NCBI GenBank assembly: GCA_018136815.1
Contig: CM030941.1
Coordinates: forward strand, 1,673,582-1,737,581
Length of the DNA: 64,000 nt
Direction of reading: 5' to 3'
From: Isochrysis galbana
Lineage: Eukaryota > Haptophyta > Isochrysidales > Isochrysidaceae
Notes under the pieces: generated by a model
The model's database searches: none
What the model was told of the DNA's origin: nothing
Seen by the model: only the letters and a program-made list of their open reading frames with translations
Part shown: positions 10,572 to 20,820 of the stretch, piece by piece
Position numbering within the stretch: the first letter of the stretch is position 1
Layout of the letters: every line of letters begins with the position of its first letter
Translations under genes and position numbers: made by a program

Positions 10572-11225
10572 TCATAGCTCGCTTTCGTATGAGTGCCTTT
10601 CGCTTGGCAACGACTTCCGCTGCTTGGCAGCGCGCTGCTTGCGCTTTTTCGCCATGTACTTGTCAAGTCGCCCTCCCTCCTGCAGCTGCCGGAATTGCTC
10701 CTGCAGCTCAGCCTCCTTGAGATCGCGGGCTTTCTTGAAGAATGGGCGCTTGCCCTCGCTGATAGCAGCGAGCTCTTGCTTGCGCACGGCGGATTTGAGC
10801 TTCTGCCGTTCTACAGCCTGGTCGTGCGCCCGCAGCTGGTTGGATTTGCGGCTTAGTTCAAGCTTGATCTCCTCCTCCTCCCCCGCGCTGAGCGGCTTCG
10901 CACCGCGTCTACGCTTCTTCTTTCTCCCACCCATTGCCGAGCGCGCCTTGGCCGCTGCCTTAGAGGCAGCGAGCGTCTGCTTGAGCTCCTTCACCTCCTC
11001 GCGCTGCTTCTCGAAGACGTGCGCATACTGCTGGCGGAAAAGGTGCTCATTCACCTCACCCTTGCTCACAGCATCGAACCTCGGGTCGCGTGAAGTCTTG
11101 GTCGCACCGGCAGAGAGGCCGGGCGCGATGCGGAGCGTGGGGACAGAGTGCTTGGTCGACATCTGCGACGGCCGGTTCTTGTTGAGGCGCGATGGGACAG
11201 CGGTATCGGCCGGCCGAGGCACCAT
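10572..11225 (-). CDS. RRP36: rRNA-processing protein RRP36
   Basis: RRP36 acts in the nucleolus in early cleavage of the 18S rRNA precursor within the small-subunit processome. The 217-residue product shows the family pattern in order: NKNRPSQMS near residue 15, RDPRFD near residue 46, a long charged helix with HVFEKQREEVKEL, GKRPFFKKARDLKEAEL, then LQEGGRLDKYMAKKRKQ and a basic end with KSLP. I chose the ATG at 11225 because NKNRPSQMS, typical of the family, lies upstream of the next Met (11162). Family members often have more N-terminal sequence, so an upstream exon is possible. A solo-type LTR starts 126 bp upstream on the opposite strand. Identification is firm from the motif series; the exact start is less sure. 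Confidence 0.88.
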   Translation of the reverse strand: MVPRPADTAVPSRLNKNRPSQMSTKHSVPTLRIAPGLSAGATKTSRDPRFDAVSKGEVNEHLFRQQYAHVFEKQREEVKELKQTLAASKAAAKARSAMGGRKKKRRRGAKPLSAGEEEEIKLELSRKSNQLRAHDQAVERQKLKSAVRKQELAAISEGKRPFFKKARDLKEAELQEQFRQLQEGGRLDKYMAKKRKQRAAKQRKSLPSERHSYESEL

Positions 11226-11350
11226 CCGTCCGTCCGCCCGCGCGTGACTTCTATCACTCGCGCTCTCTCCTCTCACGGATGGACTCGTCCGGCAGGGCTG
11301 CGCCGCAGGACGTCGTCCCTGCCCTCTCCCCTCTCGCTCGCTCCGCTCTC

Positions 11351-11549
11351 TGTCAGAGTTTTCTTGTTGTCCTAGTTTAATCCTAGTGCTGAGGGACCGT
11401 GCCTTATCCTTATCGGCAACGGAGCCCCTACTCCGCGATGGAGGTGTGCGCGGTTGGTGCATGGCTCGTCCGGTGTATGTGGCTAGGGATGCTAGCCAAC
11501 AAGACCTCTTACAAGACTACAATTTCTAACGTGGTACCCCCACCGAGAG
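11351..11549 (+). mobile_element. LTR family A, copy A, with primer-binding site
   Basis: This fossil LTR of ~181 bp (11351-11531) starts TGTCAGAG. It is followed by a putative primer-binding site beginning TGGTACCCCCACCGAGAG (11532-11549). It matches 15432-15565 (partial) and 33276-33457 (minus strand). No coding part is attached. It lies just upstream of RRP36, head to head with it. Confidence 0.75.
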
Positions 11550-11863
11550 ACCACCCCAACTTCCAACTTTTTCAACAATAGCAATAGACAACAAAATACA
11601 AAAATGTAGTAGTACTTATTTTTCTACATATTTGGGTCCGGGTACGCCGACTTCCGAAGAGATGAAAGCGGCCCTGGCGGAAGATCCGTTCGTAGAGCCA
11701 CTCCTAGGCTCAGGAGAGACGGTCAATCACGAGCCATCAGGCCAAGGGTCAAGGGTCGCCTGCGCCTGCGCCGGCCACAGCCTCGGGCCCCATTGCCGAC
11801 GATGATTCGCGTTCCAGTCCTGTCGCTCCCCCCCCCCCCGCGGAAAACACGCCGACCGGACCC

Positions 11864-12080
11864 CGGAGGGGGAACAGGAATTCCCCCCCGCGCGCAGAAT
11901 ACGCCGACAGGAGCTCCGGAGGGAGGAGGGCAGGAACCCCCCCCGCGCGCAGAAGACGCCGACCGGACCTCCGGAGGGGGAACAGGAATTCCCCCCCGCG
12001 CGCAGAAGACGCCGAGACGCCGACAGGAACTCCGGACTCCGGAGGGAGGAGGACAGGAAGCCCCCTCCCCCCCCGGGCGC
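11864..12080. repeat. GC-rich minisatellite, about four ~55-bp units
   Basis: Units share CCGGAGGG, an ACAGGAA block, a run of 7-8 C, GCGCGCAGAAGACGCC and GACNGGA. Spacers vary between units. All frames are open across it on both strands, which is a composition effect. Confidence 0.75.
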
Positions 12081-12239
12081 GCACCGCGGGGGAGCCTCGC
12101 CCCGCGAGGAAACGTCCGCAGGAGAACCCCCCCGCGCGGAACTGGCCGGCCGAGGAATTTTCCCCGCACCATGCACCATGCACCATCACCGCGCCTGGGG
12201 GAGACGACGACTGGGAATTCTATTTAAATCATGGGGGAG

Positions 12240-12648
12240 ACGACAACTAGGAATTCTATTTTAATCCCGCGGGCGAACATGCACTAATCTCCGAATCGAT
12301 TTGGTGCCAATTTGGTGCAATCTCCATCGCTCCGAAGGTCGTTTGCCTTCATTTGGTACCCCTCGTTTCCAGACGGAGGGGGGGTTCGTCCTTCATTGCC
12401 GTATGCACGAAAGCGACAGAGCGAGAGACGGAGGGGGGGGGTTGAGAGGACGGGGACGTGGAAGGGTACAGACTGGTCAACCGGATGAGAACAACAGTAG
12501 CATGGTAATAGAGAAAGCGCGCTGGGAGGGGAGGGGGAACGGGCAGAGCGAGGGAGACAGGGAGGGAGGGAGGGAGGGAGGGAGGAGGGAGAGAGGGGGG
12601 CAGGGAGGAAGGGAGGTAGGGAGGTAGGGAGGTAGGGAGAGAGGCTGC
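12240..12648. other. Intergenic, purine-rich on + strand
   Basis: The stretch 12520-12645 is GGGA/GGAG repeats. On the minus strand it follows the transporter-like exon below and resembles the purine/pyrimidine-rich intron of the PsbP gene. No downstream exon could be recognised. Confidence 0.4.
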
Positions 12649-12780
12649 TCACCGCGACGGTCGAGTTATAGTGCGTGAGTGCGTGTCGAGCACCTTGGAC
12701 CACCTCATGAGCAGAACGAAGGCGGCGTTTTGAAAGGTGAAGACGAGGAGGCTCATCATCTTGAGTTGCTCATCCGTCAT
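12649..12780 (-). pseudogene. Nucleotide-sugar-transporter-like first exon or fragment
   Basis: The minus strand from the ATG at 12780 reads LKMMSLLVFTFQNAAFVLLM followed by RWSKVL. This matches the first membrane helix of SLC35A-type nucleotide-sugar transporters, which carry UDP- or CMP-sugars into the Golgi and typically show K-SL-L-QNA-L-MR-SR. The expected continuation (YNSTVAV-like) is present near 12655-12672 but in a different frame. A GTGAGC donor-like site follows. I found no later exons in the next kilobase. It is either a short true exon with an unusual junction, or a broken fragment. Pyrimidine-rich DNA follows on the coding strand. Confidence 0.4.
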
Positions 12781-13090
12781 CGCGCCGTGCACACGCCCCG
12801 GCACAGCGCGCTTCCGCGCGGGCCTCGATCTGTCGGAGTAACCCCCCCGCGAGGTGACGGAAGAAGGGGCCCCGCATGAGGGGCATCTGCATCTCGACAA
12901 AGGGGACCGGGGCGGCCCAGGGGAGGGGCTCCCAGGAAGACCACGTGTCCCAGTTAAGGTGCCAATAGTACTGGGTGCTGTGCAGGGACACCGGCTGAGC
13001 GAGCACCGGGGGGCCCGACGGGAACGCGCACTGCCAGCGGATGAGGAAGGCGTCGAGCCTGAATCCGGTGAGATCGATGTCTCATGAAGG
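12781..13090 (-). other. Coding-like segment of unknown identity
   Basis: The minus strand holds a frame with strong GC bias at third positions and protein-like composition, including the run STQYYWHLNWDTW and the run AAPVPFVEMQMPLMRG. It runs into the transporter-like exon. A CAG acceptor-like site sits at about 13062-13064. I do not recognise the protein. It could be an exon of a lost gene. Confidence 0.3.
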
Positions 13091-13254
13091 CAAGCCGCCT
13101 GACAGCCGTACACGGCGAGGACTGGTCGTACCGCGCGTGATATTCACCATCCTCCCGCGGCGCTCGACCCCTTTCTCAATCCCGCCTCTAATTCGATCAA
13201 ATTCCTGCAAGCTGGGGAGACCCTCCGACCGGCTTTCGCCGGGGCTTTCCGCTC

Positions 13255-13317
13255 ACGGTCAAAAATGTCGACCCCCCAGAGTATTTGTACTTAAAAAGCC
13301 CTGTTTGACACCCCTAG
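13255..13317 (-). repeat. MITE-like dispersed repeat M1, copy 2
   Basis: Short copy with GGTCAAAAATG at one side and TTAAAAAGCCCTGTTTGACA at the other. It abuts repeat R3. Confidence 0.6.
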
Positions 13318-13565
13318 CACAGCGAGCGATAGGCGACCTGGCTCCTTTGGGTCAAGATTACCCGAAAGGAGCGAAACCGGGAACCTAGACCTAACAAACA
13401 GGCTAGAAGCTAGAAGGAACGAAACGAGAACCTGAATTCTAGGTCACTAGGGATGAACCCTACCAACCTACAACCTAGAAGTGCCTGAGCTTCACTGTGT
13501 GGCTGCACGACGAAGGACCTGGAGATAAGAGCCTGGAGATCGCATCATCTAGGATGAATGCGACA
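13318..13565 (-). repeat. LTR-like repeat R3, copy 1
   Basis: Read on the minus strand it starts TGTCGCATTCATCC-TAG-ATGATGCGA, an almost perfect foldback. It matches 49258-49493 closely over ~235 bp and 61263-61443 partly. Shared landmarks are TCGTTTCGTTCCTTCTAG and GGTAATCTTGACCCAAAGGA. Confidence 0.75.
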
Positions 13566-13782
13566 CGGTTGAGGGGCTAACCCTAGGGCGCCAGATTTCC
13601 CCCTTTAATCTATTCATAAGGGAGCGAGCAATGGGTGCAGCACGCCACGCTGCCATGGTGCATGGCGGCCGCTGAGTTTGCCATAGGGTGCCACATAGTG
13701 CCACAACCGTGGCCATAAGGTGTATTTGTGTATGAAACTAACAAGGACAACATAGGCATCATGATTCACGCTCTGAACCATC
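13566..13782. other. 3' flank of the alcohol dehydrogenase gene
   Basis: Short AT-balanced sequence between repeat R3 and the stop codon of the dehydrogenase gene. It probably contains its 3' untranslated region; no specific signal could be defined. Confidence 0.4.
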
Positions 13783-15093
13783 TCAACTTCCGCCCGAAGG
13801 AGACTGGCTGCTGCGCGCCTCGCCTTGACGAAATATGGAAAGATAGAGCTCCTGAATCTCTTCGACCGTGGGTATAATTGGATTGTTGTTCGGCGAGCCA
13901 GATGCAAGAGCCTCTGCAGCCATGCTTGCGCCCATCTTCTCGAGCGATTCCAGGGTCACCGAGCACTCACTGAGCGGTGGTACCTTCAGGTCTTTACACA
14001 GTGAGCGAAGGCCGTCAGGAAGAGCAGAGGCCGCGTCCTCATCTGAAATGCCTGGAGAGCACATGCCTAAGGCTCGGCACACATCTGCGTAGCGCGTGGG
14101 CGCACCGCCGAGCGAAAAAGCTGTCACCTCTGGCGCAAGTTGCGCATTAGACATGCCGTGCGGGATGTGATAACGAGCACCGAGAGGCCTGTTCATGACG
14201 GGGTGGCCCGAGAAGATTCAGCCATGCGCGGCATGAGATTCTGAGATACATCATCCTGGATGACAGCCCCACTCTCAGTGGCTTGGGGCGGCACACCTGG
14301 ACATGCCGTGAATGAGTGTAACCGAAGAGTTGGAGAACGCAATCCCTGCCTCTGTTGCCGCGAGCATGACGCCCTCGCGCCGATGCCGGTCGTGCGGCGA
14401 GATGCACACCGCACGAAGATGTTTGCCAATCCTACTGAGTGCACTTAGACAGATGGGATCGGTCATCGCGTTTGCCTTCCGCGAGACATATGCTTCCATT
14501 GCATGGCAAAGCGCATCGATGCCCGTGTCCGCAGTGAGTCGAAGGGGCATGCTGATTGTGAGTTCGTAATCGACGACCGCCACGGTTGGGAGGAGAGCCG
14601 CTCCGACAAGTAGCATCTTTTCACCGCTAGCCGAATCGATGATGACGGTGAATTGCGTCACTTCAGAACCCGTGCCGGCTGTCGTAGGAATTGCAATCAG
14701 CGGCACGTCTATCGGCTTGTGCATATGCCGCGGGGCCTTGTAGTCCCTCGGATGGCCTCCATGGCTATATACGAGCGCGGCCGCCTTGGCTGTGTCCATC
14801 GGCGAGCCCCCACCGAGAGCGATGAGAGCGTCAGGCTTGAAGTCGCGTATCGCATCGACGACCGCGCTGACGGAGTCCGATGTCGGGTCGGGAATCGTCT
14901 CGGCCATCACTGAATACGAGACAGCTGCCTGCTCAAGCGGTGCAGTGAGTGCGGCGAGCGCGCCGGATTGTGGACTGGAGAGGAAGCGGTCGGTCACGAT
15001 GAGCGGCTTGCGCGCGCCCAGCTCGGCCAGTATGGCTGGTACACGCTGAATGCTCCCACCGCCGTGCGCAATCAGCCGTGGCAGTCGGAGCAT
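13783..15093 (-). CDS. Iron-containing (group III) alcohol dehydrogenase, two exons
   Basis: Exons are 14297-15093 and 13783-14188, joined over a 108-bp intron (14189-14296) with a GT start and AG end. Splicing gives MSRPLG at the junction and a 400-residue product, the usual family length. NAD(P)-dependent oxidation/reduction of alcohols and aldehydes is expected, closest to lactaldehyde/propanediol or YiaY-type enzymes. Visible motifs are GGGSPMDTAKAA for nucleotide binding, IPTTAGTGSEVTQF, the metal-site segment TGIDALCHAMEAY with Asp and His ligands, HGMSRPLG, and IPHGMSNA with further His ligands. The last two flank the intron, so both halves are needed for a complete iron site. No organelle leader is evident; the start MLRLPRLIAHGGGS fits a cytosolic protein. 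The coding strand upstream is pyrimidine-rich, and an LTR starts ~340 bp upstream. Confidence 0.92.
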
Positions 15094-15410
15094 CGTCAGA
15101 GGGAGGGGGAGAGCGAGCAAGAGATGCAGGGGGAGGTGTGGTGGGGGGGAGGGTCGGAGGGAGGAGTGAAAGAGGCGGCAGGCGAGAGTGACGGCGCTTG
15201 AGAAAAGAGGAAGAGTGTGCAGCGAGAGGATCGAGCTAGCGAGCGAGCGAGGGGAGGGCAAGGCCAGGGGAAGGGAAGGGGGAAGGGGCGCTTCTGTGCT
15301 CCGTCCGCCCGACTGCCTTTGACGAGGCGCGGGGGGGGCGGGGGCGGGGGGGGGCGGGGGCGGGGGCGGGGGGCGGGATATTGTGGGGGGAAGAGCACTA
15401 TCTAGTCTAC
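15094..15410. other. Purine-rich tract upstream of the dehydrogenase gene
   Basis: GA-rich on + (pyrimidine-rich on the gene's strand) to ~15270, then a G-rich run with GGGGGCGGG repeats at 15325-15380. Promoter or 5' leader is possible. Confidence 0.5.
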
Positions 15411-15431
15411 AATAGAGTATTGCTAAAGGCC

Positions 15432-15565
15432 TGTCAGAGTTTTCTTGTTGTCCTAGTTTAATCCTAGTGCTGAGGGACCGTGCCTCATCGGCAACGGAGC
15501 CCCTACCCCGCGATGGGGGTGTGCGCGGTTGGTGCATGGCTCGTCCGGTGTATGTGGCTAGGGAT
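15432..15565 (+). mobile_element. LTR family A, copy B, partial
   Basis: Fossil LTR fragment matching 11351-11485 from TGTCAGAG to the GTGGCTAGGGA block. The match stops where an unrelated segment beginning TAGGGCCTGG takes over. Confidence 0.7.
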
Positions 15566-15695
15566 AGGGCCTGGTAAGAGTTTCGCGCCGGACCCCCCCA
15601 AGTTTCGCGCAAAAGTTTTGCAAAGTTTCGCACTAATTCACCCGCCAAGTTTCGCAATAACTTTCGCAAGTTTCGCGTCTTTTTCGAGGAGTTGT
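15566..15695 (+). repeat. AAGTTTCGC motif array, possible DNA-transposon end
   Basis: AGTTTCGC or TTTCGC occurs about seven times within ~110 bp after TAGGGCCTGGTAAGAG, which replaces the LTR sequence. Short start motif plus clustered subterminal motifs is what the two proven hAT elements here show. No opposite end or 8-bp duplication was found, so this is only a candidate. Two further GTTTCGC copies lie at 16377-16400. Confidence 0.4.
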
Positions 15696-15739
15696 ATGTA
15701 CGTGCATGCAAAATTAAATATAGTTGATTGCCGGAGTGC

Positions 15740-15860
15740 CATGATGCCCCGTCCGTACGCCCGCCCCCGGGCTCTGCAAGGGTGCTAGGGTCTTTGCACG
15801 GCCTGCGGGCGGGGACATCTTCACCCGCGCCTTCATTCACCTGCGTTTTGCGTTTGCGAG
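15740..15860 (+). repeat. Dispersed repeat R6, copy 1
   Basis: It matches 60465-60570 in the same orientation: GCCCGCCCCCGGGCTCTGC, then GGGACATCTTCACC and a TTCACCTGCGT block. The element type is unknown. Confidence 0.55.
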
Positions 15861-18800
15861 TGACACACTTGGTTGTAATCACAACGGAGGTCAGCCGAGA
15901 GACGAGACGATAGGCACAACCAAGTGCGCTTCCACGACAATCCCGACACGAGGAGGGAACCAAAACGCGACACGCGTATACGAGAGACGAGAGCACGGCG
16001 CACAAAATACTTAGATCGGGCAACGACATCTATAGCGCATAGCGCATAACGAAAGGCCTGCCTGGAACTCGCACTCCGAGCTGGGCCCATGGTAAAGAAA
16101 GCACCTAGGACCTAGCTAGCTAGGCCGCACCCCCAAAACAAAAGTAAAAGGAACGGGGGGGGGAAGGAAAGGGGGCAAGGGAAAGGGAAGGGGAAGTAAG
16201 GGCGATGACTAACGGGAGGAAGAGGATACCAGTCTAGCAATAGATAGGTGTTAATTAGTCTTACTTATGTCTTAGTCTTGACCTTGCTTGAATATCGAAT
16301 ATCTTCAGATTTTTCCCGCTCCTCGTTACGCTTGCCTCTCGCCAGCCGCGACCGCAACCGTAACGTCGTAACGGTAAGTTTCGCGGAGTTTCGCATATGG
16401 CACGGTACGGCTTCGATCGCAGAGCGCTGCGACGGCTGCTGGGTGCTTCGCGTGGGGGAAAAGTCCGCAACGACGAACACCTACGACGAGAGCGAGAACG
16501 AGCGCGGGGGAACGACAGCAAGGAGGGACCAAAGGCAGAGCAAGGCCCAAGGTGCAAAGGAGCGAAATAACAGATAACAGGAGCGAGACAGGCCACAAAG
16601 GGGCGCAACGGCAAGGAGCGAGGGGCGAGTTACGAATGAAGAGTTCTACAAATTACGAGTAAAACTCCGCGGCAACAAGAACGACTGGGCTCGAAGACGC
16701 CTAGGGTCGGAAGTCGATCGCGGATGCGACAGAGGCCTGAGGTGGAGGCGAGGGCGCAAGAAGCATAAAAGTAAAAGTAAGTAGTTTTTATGATTGTCTA
16801 ACTAAGTCTAAGTAGTATCGTTTGCACAGGCAAAGGGAAAGGGCGCACGAGGGAATACACCGGGTTAGGGAGGGGAGTTTTGTTTTTGAGGCTTCGCACG
16901 GGGAGGGGAGTTTTGTTTTTGAGGCTTGCGAGCTGATATGAGTACTGATATCGGTGCGAGCTCCAAATCCATGAGAGCTCGCAAGCTGACGGATCCGAGG
17001 TTACCACTGCCTCAGATGGGAACAGAAGGGACGGAAGGGAAGCGGCGAGAGGCGCGGCGGAAGTTAGGGGGTGGCCAATGACGGGCTGGACCACCTCCTC
17101 AACAGAGAAAGGCGGGAGGACGGGCTTGGGCGAGGGCGAGCGCGACGACGGAGCGGACATAGCTGGGTGGATCGGGCTGGATAGGCTGAGGCTTGGGGAT
17201 TGGTGAGGTTTGGTATTGAGGTAGTGTTGAGAACGAGGGACGAGAACGGGAACGAGAACGAGAACGAGAGCGACGGACGAAGAACGACAGACGACAGACA
17301 GCCCGGGTCCGATGGACTGACGAGATGACACTACACTCACGTCAACACTCTCCACACTAACGTATCCTTATCACGGAACGCACAGGAACCTGCTGACAGA
17401 CCGAACAAGGAAGAGAATGCCGACAAGAGAGCGACGGGGCGACGGACGATCCGACGGGGCGACAGTTACGCACAGGAATAAGGAGGGAATCTTTCGAAAA
17501 CCCTTAAGTGATTTGATGAAGACCGAAGTAAAATGGCGCCACGGTATAATCCAACGGCCAACACCTGAGGGGGAATCAGGGTCACATATGGGGGCGGTTC
17601 CTTGCACCGGCGATACCTGATCGCACGACTTAGCCTAAAATGCGGGGAGCACGCAAGGAGGTAAGCCAGGTGAGGGGCAAGCAGGCGGCAAGGGAGGCGA
17701 CAAAGGAGGCGAGGGCAACAAGGGCGAATGGACGAATGTAGGACCCTGCGACGGTAACTCGTGGCTAGCCTGCAAGGAGGGAACATAGAAACGCAAACAA
17801 CTTCTAAAACAAAAAGGTCGATCGCGGATGCGACACAAGCTGACGAGACATCTTTGGAGAACTCGTCGTCCTAGAGAAGGATTGCACACAGAAAAGGCGC
17901 GAAAGGGATTCATCCATGCTTTAGTGAAGATCCTATGATTCACCGGCGAATAGCGTCTCAACGCGAGCACAGCGGCGTGCACTTTACCTATAGCTTTTCG
18001 TAGCTTAGCCATGGAGTAGCTGGTAGACTTAAAAAGTCTAGAAGCTTACAGAGGTGTTAGACTTACAGAGTCTAGACGCTTGAGGTTCTTGAGGGTGTAC
18101 TTTAGCAAGCAAGATGCTCGCTACTTCCTTGGTCTTCATCGACACGTGCTTACTACTCCCTTGATCTCCATGCTTGGGTGATCAGTCCAGAGCTAGAGCA
18201 TATTCATATTCCGAGTAGAAAGAAGCCTGTAGAAGCTGCTTGGCCACGTGGATGTGGATATAATGGTAGACCAACATTGAATGAAGTGTAGTGATTGATA
18301 GAAGCGTGGAAACGTCGTAGACGTATAGATAGACATAAGAACGAAGATTGATGATTTACCATCGCGGTTATAACGGTAGAGCGGAAAATAGCGAAATAGC
18401 CGGCAGAGGCTCGCGAATGCGACAGCGGTAAGCAGAATACTAAGGTTTAGCGAGTACGTGATGAGCTGAGGCATGAGTCTAGCGACGGCGACGGGTCGAG
18501 CCACATGCGAGGACGCAATTCAATCCCCACGGGACTAAAAGCTGCACTCTACTACAAAACTCATTCAGACAAACTACGTCCTCACCCCCCCCTAAAAAGT
18601 GAACGCGCGTATTTTTTACCACCTACTTGTAACATAGTATCTGACGAGGTCCGGGGCGGCGTGAGGGCTGGGGGGGAGACTTCTCGGAGAGTTCTCCGCC
18701 AGCTACCACTCTCTTCTCCTCGACGTGTGTTTGCTCGACGTGTGGGCTTCAGAGCGCCACCAAAGGAAGAGAAAAGACTTTAGTCAAGGGATAAAGCATC

Positions 18801-18890
18801 TAGCTCTAGACGAGAAAAGGGAGTGGGAGATAGTAGAACAATAGGAGGCAGAGGAGAAGAGAAACGGAGAAGAGTCAAGGTTTCTACGGA
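15861..18890. other. Gene-free repeat-rich region
   Basis: No conserved protein was recognised in about 3 kb. GGATGCGACA or GAATGCGACA, the inverse of the TGTCGCAT repeat start, occurs at ~16731, 17835 and 18424, each after a GATCGCG or TCGCG palindromic core. A direct repeat of GGGGAGTTTTGTTTTTGAGG lies at 16871 and 16904. It is probably decayed element sequence. Confidence 0.5.
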
Positions 18891-19053
18891 GAAGCGGAAG
18901 AGAAAGATTCAATAAGGGATAGGGATACACAATGAAGAGAGAGAGAGACAGAGAAGGGGAGAGAGAGAGAGTTAGACGACGAGACGAGAGAGAGAGAAGA
19001 GAGGGAGAGAGAGAAGAGTGACAGAGAGAAGAGAGACGTCGTTTGGGGATCGG
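18891..19053. other. Purine-rich (GA)n leader of the FAD oxidoreductase gene
   Basis: GAGAGA repeats run on the coding strand up to the start codon. Most other genes in the window have the opposite, pyrimidine-rich, bias. Confidence 0.55.
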
Positions 19054-20820
19054 ATGGCGTCGGCTTTCTTTCCTGTTGCGTCAGCAGCTCTGCTGGTGGG
19101 CTCCCCCTCCGGGCTTGGCGCGTCTCGTGTGCGCGTCGCATCAATGCGTGCGCCACACGTGGCCGTCGTTGGCGCCGGCTGGTCGGGCTGGGGTGCGGCC
19201 AAGGCTCTGGTCGAGGCCGGCTGCCGTGTGAGTCTCCTCGATGCTCTGCCTGACGGTGCTGTCACCGGAGAGAAGCCGTACCTGACGCCGAGTGGAAAGC
19301 CGTTCGAGGCGGGGACGCGCGGGTTCTGGAAGGACTACCCAAACATCGAGAACCTTGTCGCCTCGCTCCGACTCCGAGAGGAGGATGTCTTCACGCCGTT
19401 CACCAACTCCAGCTTCTACTCTCCTGATGGGCTTGAGGCCACTGCTCCAGTCTTCTCGGACGCTAGTATCGCGACGGGGCTCAAGCTTCCCGAGCTGCCC
19501 TCGCCCATTGGGCAGGTCGCAGCCACCTTCCAGCTCTTCGAGCGCATCCCCGTCCCCGATCGGGTCACCATGCTCGGGCTTCTCTACGCGATGCTCGACT
19601 ACAAACGCGACGCTGGTACCTTCGAGGCGTATGACCGCATGACTGCGCACGAGCTCTTCGTCCGAATGGGCCTGTCAAAGCGGCTGGTTGATGATTTTGT
19701 GAAGCCGACGCTGCTGGTTGGCCTTTTCAAGCCTCCGGAGGAGCTGTCCGCGGCGGTGGCGATGGAGCTGCTCTACTTCTACGCACTGGCACACCAAACC
19801 TCGTTTGACGTGCGCTGGATTAAGTCTCGTTCCATCACCGAGCTGATAATCAAGCCCCTTGCGTCCAAGCTCAAGGCTGTGACGCTGCCACCAGTCAGGG
19901 AGGGCGAAGAACCAGTCCCCGCCCTGCGTGTGCTGGGCAACAGCCGCGTCACGCGGGTGGAGCTCGGCACCAATGGCAAAGTGACTCAGCTCGGCTACAA
20001 GGAGGGGGGCTGGACTCCGAGCGCGCTTGTCGAGCAAACTGTCGACGACCTTGACGCGTGTGTCCTCGCGCTTGGCGCCAAAGGGATGCGCGCCATCGTC
20101 TCGGGCTCGCCGCAGCTGGCTAAGGCGGCGCCCGAGCTCTGCGCGGCCGGCTCGCTCGGTGGTATTGACGTCATTGCGTGCCGCTTATGGCTCGACAAAA
20201 CTGTGACCACGCGCACACCTGCCAACGTCTTCTCGCGTTTTCCGCAGCTGAGGGGGGCTGGCGGCACCTTTTTCATGCTAGATCAGCTGCAAAACGAGGA
20301 CATGCAACTCTTGTGGGGCGACGAAGAGGTCCAAGGCTCCGTGGTCGCATGCGATTTCTACAATGCCGGCGCGCTCTGCCCACTGTCGGACAACGACATT
20401 ATCTCGCTTCTCATGGACGAGCTGCTGCCTTCCGCCGTTCCTGAGTTCCGCAACGCCAAGGTAGTCGACGCGCACGTCGCGCGTTATCCCGGTGCTGTCT
20501 CGTGGTTCTCGCCTGGGTCCTTCCCATCGCGCCCACCTTTGCAGACGTCGGTTTCCAACCTCGTGTGCGCCGGCGATTGGGTGCGGCTTGGGGACCGCGA
20601 GACGCGGGCCAAGGGGCTGTGCCAGGAGCGGGCATATATTTCAGGGTTGGAAGCTGCGAACCAGCTGATTCGCAGCGGGGCGCTTGGAGGCGGACGCGCC
20701 GAGCATCCGGTACTGGAGATTCGGGACGACGAGCCGCAGGTCAAGGCAGGACGCACGGTGAACAAGCTCATCATGGAGGCATTACGGCCGCTCGGCCTTG
20801 CAAGCCCGTGGGTGAGGTAG
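19054..20820 (+). CDS. FAD-dependent oxidoreductase, phytoene-desaturase/amine-oxidase type
   Basis: The 588-residue protein belongs to the flavin amine-oxidase/carotenoid-desaturase fold. An N-terminal leader (MASAFFPVASAALLVGSPSG, then ASRVRVASMR) precedes the dinucleotide-binding motif VAVVGAGWSGWGAAKALVEAG at residues ~35-55. The conserved acidic end of the second strand is LLDA. Near the C-terminus, NLVCAGDWVRLGDRETRAKG followed by CQERAYISGLEAANQL is the family's FAD-binding end. The leader looks like a signal or transit peptide, so a plastid location is plausible. The protein resembles uncharacterised plastid desaturase-like proteins rather than phytoene or zeta-carotene desaturase themselves, so no substrate is assigned. 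I chose the ATG at 19054; a GTG 36 bases upstream is in frame but lies in the GA repeat. No intron is evident. Confidence 0.85.
   Translation: MASAFFPVASAALLVGSPSGLGASRVRVASMRAPHVAVVGAGWSGWGAAKALVEAGCRVSLLDALPDGAVTGEKPYLTPSGKPFEAGTRGFWKDYPNIENLVASLRLREEDVFTPFTNSSFYSPDGLEATAPVFSDASIATGLKLPELPSPIGQVAATFQLFERIPVPDRVTMLGLLYAMLDYKRDAGTFEAYDRMTAHELFVRMGLSKRLVDDFVKPTLLVGLFKPPEELSAAVAMELLYFYALAHQTSFDVRWIKSRSITELIIKPLASKLKAVTLPPVREGEEPVPALRVLGNSRVTRVELGTNGKVTQLGYKEGGWTPSALVEQTVDDLDACVLALGAKGMRAIVSGSPQLAKAAPELCAAGSLGGIDVIACRLWLDKTVTTRTPANVFSRFPQLRGAGGTFFMLDQLQNEDMQLLWGDEEVQGSVVACDFYNAGALCPLSDNDIISLLMDELLPSAVPEFRNAKVVDAHVARYPGAVSWFSPGSFPSRPPLQTSVSNLVCAGDWVRLGDRETRAKGLCQERAYISGLEAANQLIRSGALGGGRAEHPVLEIRDDEPQVKAGRTVNKLIMEALRPLGLASPWVR

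Noticed and set aside
11723-12227. Several ~145-codon frames on both strands
   Set aside because: They all come from the ~55-bp GC-rich minisatellite, which lacks stops in every frame.
14297-16029. N-terminal extension of the alcohol dehydrogenase to ~15.9-16.0 kb
   Set aside because: The extension crosses a pyrimidine tract and LTR sequence; the family N-terminus fits the ATG at 15093.
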